In this document: one piece after another, positions 1 through 5,187 of the stretch
Numbering within the stretch: the stretch's first letter is position 1
Layout of the letters: each line of letters begins with the position of its first letter
Origin: Proteiniphilum sp. UBA4084
GTDB taxonomy: Bacteria > Bacteroidota > Bacteroidia > Bacteroidales > Dysgonomonadaceae
NCBI GenBank assembly: GCA_002383605.1
Contig: DFYK01000064.1
Coordinates: forward strand, 19,298 to 25,250
DNA length: 5,953 bases
Reading direction: 5' to 3'
Translations under genes and position numbers: made by a program
The notes under the pieces: model-generated
Databases searched by the model: none
The model's input: the letters and a program-made list of their open reading frames with translations, nothing else
What the model was told of the DNA's origin: nothing

Positions 1-29
1 ATAAATCAATAACAGTTAAATATATTCTA

Positions 30-1415
30 ATGGTAGAAGCAATAAGGAAATCGCTGCGGGACTCTCCGGCGGCACGTTGGTCTGCATTGTTCATTGTCTC
101 GTTTACAATGATGTGCGGCTATTTTTTAACCGATATCATGGCACCTCTGGCAGGGTTACTGGAAGGTCAGCTGGGCTGGTCGCGTGCCGAGTATGGCACA
201 TTCACAAGCTCTTACGGCTGGTTTAATGTCTTCCTGCTGATGCTGATTTTTGGCGGAATCATCCTCGACAAACTGGGCGTGCGCATCACAGGGGTAGGGG
301 CAGCCGCAGTGATGGTTGCCGGTGCCGCAATCAAGTACTGGGCCGTCTCCGACGGAACATTGCGGGGACAGACACTTTTCGGACTCGATGCACAGGTATT
401 CTGGGCAAGCATCGGCTTCGCTACTTTTGCCGTGGGTGTGGAGGTCGCCGGCATCACGGTCTCAAAGATCATCGTCAAATGGTTCAAAGGAAAAGAACTT
501 GCCACTGCCATGGGTATGCAGGTCGCCATGGCCAGGATAGGTACTGCGCTGGCGTTGGGTTTCTCTGTACCCATTGCCAAAGCAACGGGTGTAATCGATG
601 TTTCCCGTCCGCTGTTGATCGCGCTGATTGGACTCTGTATCGGTCTGATCGCTTTCTTTGTGTATGTGGTAATGGATAAGAAGTTGGATGCATCGGAAGC
701 TGCTATCACAGTGGAGGAGAAGAATGCGGAAGATGAATTCAAATTGTCGGATATCGGCAAGATACTGGGTAACAGAGGTTGGTGGTATATTGCCATTCTC
801 TGTGTACTTTTCTACTCAGCTGTGTTTCCCTTTCTGAAATATGCTACCGACCTGATGGTGAACAAATTCGGCGTGAAGGAAGATCTCGCGGGATTAATAC
901 CCATGTTGTTGCCGTTTGGAAATATTCTGCTGACACCCTTTTTTGGCGGTATTTACGACAAGAAAGGAAAAGGGGCGACCATCATGATCATCGGGGCCAT
1001 CCTTTTGATTATCGTACACGCGCTCTTCTCTGTGCCGTTTTTTCATAGCTGGATCTTCGCGATGGTGCTCGTCGTGTTCCTGGGCATCGCCTTCTCACTG
1101 GTGCCTTCTGCCATGTGGCCCTCAGTGCCCAAGATTGTACCGGAAAAACGATTGGGTACAGCTTACTCGCTGATATTCTGGGTACAGAACTGGGGATTGA
1201 TGGGTGTGCCGCTACTGATCGGATGGGTGCTGGAGAAGTATTGTGTCACGGGACAAACAGTACGCGACGGACTGACCGTGAACACATACGATTACACCCT
1301 GCCGATGTTGATCTTTACTAGTTTTGGTGTGCTGGCACTGATCTTTGCTTTCCTGCTGAAAGCGGAAGACAAACGGAAAGGTTACGGGCTGGAATCACCG
1401 AATATAGAGGGATAA
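30..1415 (+). CDS. Major facilitator superfamily transporter (MFSD1-like group)
   Basis: This 461-residue inner-membrane protein should move a small solute by alternating access, probably coupled to an ion gradient; the substrate cannot be read from the sequence. Hydrophobic segments fit 12 helices in two halves, separated by a charged cytoplasmic loop at about residues 215-245. A motif-A-like loop follows helix 2 (GGIILDKLGVR, about 75-85), and a second copy lies in the C-terminal half (GGIYDKKGKG, about 306-315), which is diagnostic of MFS. The stretch at about 356-380 (VPSAMWPSVP, then PEKRLGTAYS) recalls the MFSD1 branch, whose animal member exports dipeptides from lysosomes; applying that substrate here would be inference. 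The ATG at 30 directly precedes a basic N-terminus (VEAIRKSLR). Only 29 bases precede it, so no promoter can be assigned. Length is normal for the family and the frame is intact. The downstream neighbour is convergent. Confidence 0.9.
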   Translation: MVEAIRKSLRDSPAARWSALFIVSFTMMCGYFLTDIMAPLAGLLEGQLGWSRAEYGTFTSSYGWFNVFLLMLIFGGIILDKLGVRITGVGAAAVMVAGAAIKYWAVSDGTLRGQTLFGLDAQVFWASIGFATFAVGVEVAGITVSKIIVKWFKGKELATAMGMQVAMARIGTALALGFSVPIAKATGVIDVSRPLLIALIGLCIGLIAFFVYVVMDKKLDASEAAITVEEKNAEDEFKLSDIGKILGNRGWWYIAILCVLFYSAVFPFLKYATDLMVNKFGVKEDLAGLIPMLLPFGNILLTPFFGGIYDKKGKGATIMIIGAILLIIVHALFSVPFFHSWIFAMVLVVFLGIAFSLVPSAMWPSVPKIVPEKRLGTAYSLIFWVQNWGLMGVPLLIGWVLEKYCVTGQTVRDGLTVNTYDYTLPMLIFTSFGVLALIFAFLLKAEDKRKGYGLESPNIEG

Positions 1416-1604
1416 GCGGTCAGGATTCAGGATTCAGGATTCAGGAATCAGGAATCAGCTTTGGTAGTAGAATGTTGCTAAGGGCAGCGGTTTGGGAAAA
1501 AGCGGTCAGCTGTCAGCTTTTTAGCTTTCAGGTATCAGCTATCAGCTATCAGCGATCAGCTTTGTGAGTTGAATATTGTAAAGAACAGCGGTTTGGGAGT
1601 AAGC
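1414..1604. repeat. Heptamer repeats within a partly duplicated intergenic module
   Basis: The stop codon of the MFS gene runs straight into repetitive DNA. Five consecutive 7-bp units, TCAGGAT three times then TCAGGAA twice, cover 1420-1454. A related series with GTCAGCT (1505-1518) and TATCAGC (1533-1553, then GATCAGC to 1560) follows. Larger blocks are also repeated: AAGCGGTCA occurs at 1414 and 1500, and a 50-bp segment at 1454-1503 matches 1555-1604 at 40 of 50 positions, including ATCAGCTTTG and CAGCGGTTTGGGA. The pattern is therefore module, then diverged module, each with its own heptamer expansion. No coding potential is evident. The role is unknown. Confidence 0.85.
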
Positions 1605-1628
1605 TTCCAGCTTTTAGCTGAAAGCTTA
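1600..1628. terminator. 13-bp hairpin between convergent genes, possible bidirectional terminator
   Basis: The arms at 1600-1612 (TAAGCTTCCAGCT) and 1616-1628 (AGCTGAAAGCTTA) pair around a TTT loop. There is one mismatch when read on the plus strand; on the minus strand that position becomes a G-U pair, so the stem is complete. It begins one base beyond the stop codon of the VIT-family gene (minus strand) and lies 184 bases after the MFS stop. No long T run follows on either strand, so a classical Rho-independent terminator is only partly supported. It may be a 3'-end-stabilising structure. Confidence 0.45.
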
Positions 1629-1629
1629 C

Positions 1630-2343
1630 TTATATATTAACACCAAAGAGATAGCCCACAAGGGCAGATAGCCCCATCGCCACGGTACCCCATATTACAA
1701 TCCGAAAAACACCCTTCATTATTTTCGAACCTCCTGTTTTGGCGGATACTGCACCCAGCACAGCAAGAGCGATAATTGTAAAAGCGTACAGCGAGTATAC
1801 CATATTGGATATAGGGGTAAACAATACAACCAATAGAGGCAGTATTCCTCCTACAAGAAAAGAGGCACAGGAAGCCAGGGCAGCCTGAACAGGATTGGCC
1901 TGGCTCATTTCGTTGATGCCCAGTTCATCTCTCACATGAGCGCTCAGTGCATCTTTTTCAGTCAATTCCCTGGCAACCAACATCGCCGTTTCTTTTTGTA
2001 AGCCGCGTCGCTCATATATTTCCGATAAAATCTTTAATTCTACATCGGGCATAGCTTCTAATTCCTGCCTCTCTCTTTCAATGTCCGATTTTTCGATATC
2101 CGTTTGTGAACTGACTGATACATACTCACCGGCAGCCATTGAAATTGCACCGGCAACCAAACCGGCGACGGTCGCCAGCAAAATAGGAGCTCTTTCTGAA
2201 TTTGCAGCTGCCACACCAATGGCAAGACTTGAAATAGAGATTATTCCGTCATTCGCCCCTAACACAGCGGCTCTGAGCCAGTTACTACGGCCGATGAAAT
2301 GACTGTCCAGATAGTTGTCAATGGTAATTGTTTTATTTTCCAT
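1630..2343 (-). CDS. VIT1/CCC1-family iron/manganese transporter
   Basis: This 237-residue membrane protein belongs to the vacuolar iron transporter family, which moves Fe2+ or Mn2+ out of the cytosol in exchange for protons. In bacteria this implies metal efflux or detoxification. After a short soluble N-terminus comes the family signature in helix 1 (VLGANDGIISISS, about 27-39, with Asp32). Helix 2 carries SMAAGEYVSV (about 68-77, with Met69 and Glu73), residues of the type that line the metal path in the family. A charged segment at about 80-145, rich in Glu and Asp (EKSDIERERQELE), corresponds to the cytosolic metal-binding helices. Three hydrophobic segments follow at about 153-176, 181-200 and 212-234. 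The ATG at 2343 is the natural start and length is typical. It lies 63 bp downstream of the hemolysin III gene on the same strand, so co-transcription is possible. No TAnnTTTG box was seen in the gap. Confidence 0.92.
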   Translation of the reverse strand: MENKTITIDNYLDSHFIGRSNWLRAAVLGANDGIISISSLAIGVAAANSERAPILLATVAGLVAGAISMAAGEYVSVSSQTDIEKSDIERERQELEAMPDVELKILSEIYERRGLQKETAMLVARELTEKDALSAHVRDELGINEMSQANPVQAALASCASFLVGGILPLLVVLFTPISNMVYSLYAFTIIALAVLGAVSAKTGGSKIMKGVFRIVIWGTVAMGLSALVGYLFGVNI

Positions 2344-2406
2344 TGTTTTTTAATTCTTAATTTGTTATTTTATGTAGTAATTATCAGCATCTTCCAATTG
2401 TTCATT

Positions 2407-3063
2407 TTATAATGGAATCAGGTACGCCGCATAGATATGGCTGGCCAGTCCCAGGAGTACGAAAATATGAAAAATGGCATGCACAAACTCCCTTTTTGCA
2501 GTAGCGTAGATCACAGCCCCGGCAATATAGAAAACTCCACCTGCAATCAGCCAGATCACTGTTCCCATGACATCCTGTGCCCGCGCCACCGCCATCAACG
2601 GCTTAAAGGCGATCAGCACGATCAGTCCCATTAACACATATGAGGCGGTTTTTAGATGACTGTTTCGCTTCAGTGGCCGGAAGCTGATGATGATTCCGGC
2701 GAGCGCGATGAACCAGACCAGCAGAAAAATGAACCACCCCCAGAAAGGTGTATCGCGTAAAAGGATGAGCGTGAAGGGGGAATAGCTGGCTGCGATAAGC
2801 AGGTAAATACTCGCATGGTCGAAATGACGTAATTTTGCTTTTCGTGCAGACTCCTGCACCCAATGATAGATGGTGGAGGCGCTCATACAGGCAATCATCC
2901 CGAACCCGAAAAGGGCATATCCCAGCAGGGCACGGTTGTTGTCTGCCGCCATCGCCCGGCTCAACAGTAGTAGAGTCGCAGCCAGACTCATGAGTACACC
3001 AAAACCATGGGTCAGGAAGTTGATTCGCTCCTCACGTTTGGTGTAAAATTTTTCGTTTGTCAT
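2407..3063 (-). CDS. trhA: Hemolysin III / TrhA (PAQR-family) membrane protein
   Basis: This seven-helix protein belongs to the bacterial hemolysin III branch of the PAQR (adiponectin receptor-like) superfamily. Members are thought to be metal-dependent membrane hydrolases or regulators of membrane energetics; a true haemolytic role is doubtful. Numbered from the chosen start at 3063, the N-terminus holds the family motif REERINFLTHGFG (about 11-23). SASTIYH ends in the conserved metal-ligand His (about 67). HFDHASIYLLIAASYSPF follows at about 80-97, and the C-terminal HAIFH motif (about 195-199) supplies two more likely zinc-binding His. An in-frame ATG at 3081 would add six residues (MYICHD), but 3063 is preferred: family members commonly start just before this motif, and a -7-like box at 3078-3071 would place the transcript start near 3064. 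Product length is 218 residues, normal for the family. The VIT-family gene follows on the same strand. Confidence 0.9.
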   Translation of the reverse strand: MTNEKFYTKREERINFLTHGFGVLMSLAATLLLLSRAMAADNNRALLGYALFGFGMIACMSASTIYHWVQESARKAKLRHFDHASIYLLIAASYSPFTLILLRDTPFWGWFIFLLVWFIALAGIIISFRPLKRNSHLKTASYVLMGLIVLIAFKPLMAVARAQDVMGTVIWLIAGGVFYIAGAVIYATAKREFVHAIFHIFVLLGLASHIYAAYLIPL

Positions 3064-3102
3064 ATCATGACAAATGTACATAAAAGTCTTAACTTATACA
3101 CA
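3056..3102 (-). promoter_or_regulatory. Candidate promoter and palindromic operator of the hemolysin III gene
   Basis: On the minus strand TACATTTG at 3078-3071 matches the Bacteroidota -7 consensus TAnnTTTG. TGTG at 3102-3099, 20 bp upstream, is a three-of-four match to the -33 TTTG element. A perfect palindrome, TTTGTCAT-ATC-ATGACAAA (3056-3074), overlaps the -7 box and the ATG at 3063. A protein bound there would block the promoter. The implied transcript start is at or next to the ATG, so the message may be leaderless. The consensus comes from published Bacteroidota promoters; the operator role is inference. Confidence 0.35.
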
Positions 3103-3167
3103 GACCCATAAAAATTGAATGTTTTACCTCACTTCACTTCATTTCGTTCGGGTGGGTGAATAGCAAG

Positions 3168-3239
3168 AAGCCACAACTTTCTTTATATTTGAAGATTATT
3201 AAAAACTAAAACATTCAACATGAAGAAAGTATGTGGCTT
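3168..3239. promoter_or_regulatory. Transposase -7 box between arms of an inverted repeat that spans the start codon
   Basis: TATATTTG at 3184-3191 is an exact TAnnTTTG match and would start transcription near 3198, ahead of the ATG at 3220; no -33 element was found. Two complementary arms flank it: AAGCCACAACTTTCTT (3168-3183) pairs with AAGAAAGTATGTGGCTT (3223-3239), 16 bp with one bulged base, right after the start codon. Transcripts from the internal promoter lack the left arm, whereas transcripts reading in from outside contain both arms and could fold over the start region. Some unrelated IS elements limit read-through expression in this way; the parallel here is inference. Confidence 0.4.
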
Positions 3240-4500
3240 AGATGTGCACAAAGATAACATCAACTAAATGATTTTACCCAATCTTTGTTGAACAAAATCC
3301 TTGTGAAAAAAATTTTTGTTCATTAGAAGTATCTTTTGTGCGATTTACAATGGAGAAGATTATTCCCAGGTAAAGGAATTTAGTACGATGACGCCCAATA
3401 TCTATTCGATGGGCGAGTATTTACAGTCTGAAGACGTGGAAGAGGTAGCCCTGGAAAGCACGGGGATTTACTGGATCGCGGTATGGGATATGTTGTACGG
3501 GATGGGGTTCAAGTTGACACTTGTCAACCCCTATTTCATCAAGCAGATGCCGGGTCGTAAAAGCGATGTTAAAGACGCACAATGGATAGCCACCTTGTTG
3601 CATAAAGGCATGCTGCGCGGTAGTTTTGTTCCGCCCCCGGTGATCCGGGAGTTGCGGATTTACTCCCGCAAACAGGGCAAGCTCAAGCAGCAAGTCACCC
3701 GGGTTTTGACGGCCATGGACGATATCCTGATTAAATGCGGAATCAGGGCCAGCAGTTGTCTGAGCAGCATCAGTACCAAAAGTTTCATGTGTATCGTTGA
3801 AGCACTTATAGCCGGATGGAGTGACCCGGGTTACCTTACAAGCCTGGTCTACGGGAACAGGAAGAACAAGCAGAGCGGGAAATTGAAAGAGGCGCTCACC
3901 GGCAATGTCAAGGCGCACCACCGTCAGGAGTTGTCGTGGATCAAACAGGAATATGACATGTATCAAATGCAGATATCGGAATGCCTGTCTCAAATGTGCC
4001 GGATATGCGACGAACATTTTTCGGTCATGGTAAAGCTTTTGCAAACCATTCCCGGGATAAGCCAGATAGCCGCCATGACGATCATAGCCGAAACGGGCGG
4101 AGATATGAGTGTCTTTGAAAGTAGCGACAAGATTGTCGGCTGGGCGGGATTACGTCCAAGGAATGATGAAAGTGCCGGCAAATACAAGAGTACCGCTACC
4201 ACCAAAGGGAACAAGTACCTTCGTTCAATTCTGGTGCAGGTTTCATGGGCAGCTTCCCGGATGAAGGGTTCGTTCTTCAAGGAAAAATTTCAACATCTGG
4301 CCATGCGTAAACCCAGGAAAAAGGCGTTGATTGCCATAGCCAGAAAGCTGCTCGTTATCATATGGAACGTACTGAAATACGCTGAAGAATACAATCCGAA
4401 ATTAGTTCCTGTTCAAGACCCGGTGAAAATGAAAGCCAGGATGGCATATCATAAGAAGGAATACGAGAAAGCGGCGAACCTGCTGAATATTACAGGATAG
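3220..4500 (+). pseudogene. IS110-family DEDD transposase, interrupted after codon 14
   Basis: The ATG at 3220 opens MKKVCGLDVHKDNIN and stops at TAA 3265. The rest of the protein resumes in the same frame at TTT 3334 (FCAIYNGEDYSQ) and runs to 4500. An open frame from TTG 3316 gives 394 residues and might be annotated as the whole gene, but it lacks the first catalytic Asp. Rejoined after codon 14, the RuvC-like DEDD set is Asp8 (GLDVHKD), Glu55 (ALESTGIYW), Asp92 and Asp95 (KSDVKDAQW). The C-terminal Transposase_20 domain starts near LLQTIPGIS (about 249). Its candidate catalytic Ser lies in DESAGKYKS (about 293-300), before GNKYLR. IS110 enzymes recombine DNA with a bridge RNA guide. The 3262-3333 segment carries stops at 3265, 3289 and 3304, so the copy is probably inactive. 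The C-terminal part shows no other lesion, which suggests a recent break. Confidence 0.82.
3262..3333 (+). other. About 72-bp in-frame insert in the transposase gene
   Basis: This segment separates transposase codons for DNI and FCAIYNG. It is exactly 24 codons if placed between the two ATC triplets (3259-3261 and 3331-3333), and so keeps the reading frame except for three stops. It is A+T-rich and contains the palindrome TTTGTTGAACAAA (3284-3296) and a 9-bp inverted repeat, TGAACAAAA (3289-3297) with TTTTGTTCA (3314-3322). Its ends show a weak inverted resemblance (AACTAAATGA against TCATTAGAAGT). It could be a mini-insertion with a 3-bp duplication. The exact edges are uncertain by a few bases. 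Confidence 0.6.
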
Positions 4501-4735
4501 GACAAGCGTAAAGGCCGGGTATTTTTGTGGTGGCTCAAGACCCCGTTGACAAATAGGCCAATGCATCAGTCGTGACTCTCACGACGTTAAGAACACAGAC
4601 CTGGGTTAATGTTTTTCGTCAGACGAAAGGCCAAGCCCGCAGAAGAAAATCGCATATTGTAAGGCGTACTCACGCCCTCCCTACGAACAGTGGGGTGTGG
4701 TTACTTTGCCCTTACTCAAGAGTTTATAAGGCTTT
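4501..4735 (+). ncRNA. Structured 3' non-coding region of the IS, candidate bridge RNA
   Basis: About 235 bases follow the transposase stop without a convincing gene. An open frame from 4572 crosses it, but its sequence resembles no protein I know. The stretch is rich in short hairpins: GTCGTGA/TCACGAC (4569-4575 with 4579-4585, CTC loop), TTTCGTC/GACGAAA around one base (4614-4628), GGCGT/ACGCC (4663-4676), and GCCCTTA/TAAGGC (4708-4714 with 4727-4732, one bulged base). IS110-family elements encode a guide (bridge) RNA in a non-coding end, and in the IS1111 group this lies downstream of the gene. Assigning this region as that RNA is inference. The guide loops cannot be matched because the element ends are unresolved. 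Confidence 0.35.
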
Positions 4736-4736
4736 G

Positions 4737-4823
4737 TGTATGATATTCTTTGATATCGTGGAATTTATAGAAGAAAGATACCCAAATTTTGCTATTCCTA
4801 AACAGAAAAATATTTTTGAATAA
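4737..4823 (+). pseudogene. Unrecognised short coding remnant
   Basis: The last 28 codons of an open frame, from about GTG 4737 to TAA 4821-4823, read as plausible protein: MIFFDIVEFIEER, then YPNFAIPKQKNIFE. Upstream the same frame (from ATG 4572) runs through the hairpin-rich IS end and looks non-coding. I do not recognise the family. It may be the 3' end of a gene cut by the IS insertion, or the first half of a frameshifted gene continuing at 4820. It is more A+T-rich than the flanking transporter and clpB genes. Confidence 0.3.
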
Positions 4824-4954
4824 CGAACGCTTATGAATTCAAGCTGAATCCTGCTACCAAATATAAATTGCCAAAAAAAATTATCGGAAGTTATCCCGGG
4901 AGTACTTTCTCGGTTGTTACTCCTGATAATATGGAGGAGTTTTTACTCAAATAA
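4820..4954 (+). pseudogene. Unrecognised C-terminal coding remnant without a start codon
   Basis: A 44-codon frame from 4820 to TAA 4952-4954 encodes YEFKLNPATKYKLPKK, then IIGSYPGSTFSVVTP, ending DNMEEFLLK. It follows an in-frame TGA at 4817-4819 and has no upstream ATG in frame; the only internal Met lies near the end. The composition (balanced, with Pro, Gly, aromatic and charged residues) looks like real protein. It overlaps the end of the previous remnant in another frame, so the two could be halves of one gene split by a frameshift near 4820. The family is unknown to me. Confidence 0.35.
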
Positions 4955-5183
4955 GGGTGCAGCTTAAATCTCATGCATTTTACACCTCTGCCAAAAAGTC
5001 ATATTTTCCTGTTTGGCAAAGAATTTGACCCTTTCTGACTATAAACCCGTACCCTCTCAGTGTCACGCAGTGATATAGAAAGATGAAGTCGGTACTAACA
5101 ATTCGACCGGGCTTTTGTTAATATAAGAGAATGATTCACAAATTGAGATCGGATTTAAAACAGAAAAAGGAAAAACAAACGAT
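4955..5183 (+). promoter_or_regulatory. clpB leader region with inverted repeat and sigma-54-like element
   Basis: This 229-bp gap before clpB holds a perfect 7-bp inverted repeat, TGCCAAA (4989-4995) and TTTGGCA (5012-5018). The right half continues as TTTGGCAAAGAATTTGA, which has the GG-N10-G spacing of a sigma-54 -24/-12 promoter (GG at 5015-5016, G at 5027) but ends GA instead of GC. If used, transcription would start near 5039 and leave a leader of about 145 bases. I recall similar TGGCA-type elements upstream of Bacteroidota stress genes, but this is memory, not a check. No good TAnnTTTG box was found nearby. Confidence 0.4.
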
Positions 5184-5187
5184 ATGA
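5131..5187 (+). CDS. Possible 18-codon upstream reading frame overlapping the clpB start
   Basis: ATG 5131 opens MIHKLRSDLKQKKEKQTI and stops at TGA 5185-5187, sharing ATGA with the clpB start codon. The peptide is strongly basic (Lys/Arg 7 of 18). A four-base overlap is the classic geometry for translational coupling, which could matter because clpB has no clear ribosome-binding site. It may equally be chance in an A-rich leader; no homologue can be tested here. Confidence 0.2.
   Translation: MIHKLRSDLKQKKEKQTI

Larger units (their letters stand above)
3120..4740 (+). mobile_element. IS110-family insertion sequence (ends approximate)
   Basis: The element is defined by its transposase gene (3220-4500), an upstream non-coding leader and a structured non-coding stretch downstream. 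IS110-family elements usually lack long terminal inverted repeats and leave almost no target duplication, so the ends cannot be fixed from one copy. The left end must lie between the hemolysin III promoter region (about 3103) and 3220. The right end lies somewhere after the hairpins that finish near 4732. The flanks differ in kind: a compact transport operon on the left, and A+T-rich coding debris before clpB on the right. The transposase gene is broken, so this copy is probably immobile without help. Confidence 0.6.

Noticed and set aside
212..796. A 194-residue minus-strand reading frame inside the MFS gene
   Set aside because: It is antisense to an intact transporter and shows no family features; Ser/Thr/Pro/Ala-rich antisense frames are a common by-product of such genes.
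1420..1560. A CRISPR array in the repeat-rich intergenic block
   Set aside because: Units are 7 bp and contiguous, with no unique spacers of regular length; the longer repeat occurs only twice and is diverged.
3117..3280. Similarity of AATGTTTTACC (3118-3128) to AATGATTTTACC inside the insert (3267-3278)
   Set aside because: The match is about 11 bases with an indel in A+T-rich DNA, and a similar ATGCATTTTAC string occurs at 4973. It is too weak to claim that the insert derives from the IS end.
3421..4044. A 207-residue minus-strand reading frame inside the transposase gene
   Set aside because: It is a shadow of the plus-strand transposase frame, which has clear family motifs; the minus-strand product has none.
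3316..4500. A complete 394-residue transposase starting at TTG 3316
   Set aside because: The first residues (FIRSI) come from the insert, and the conserved GLDVHKD start with the first catalytic Asp lies upstream at 3220-3261. The frame is therefore the larger part of a broken gene.
4572..4823. An 83-residue gene from ATG 4572
   Set aside because: Its first two-thirds cross the hairpin-rich IS end and read like translated non-coding DNA (many Arg/Thr, no recognisable pattern). Only the last 28 codons look protein-like.
5111..5147. A TTTG plus TAnnTTTG promoter close to clpB
   Set aside because: TTTG is present near 5113, but the expected -7 position reads ACAAATTG, which lacks the TA and is too poor a match.
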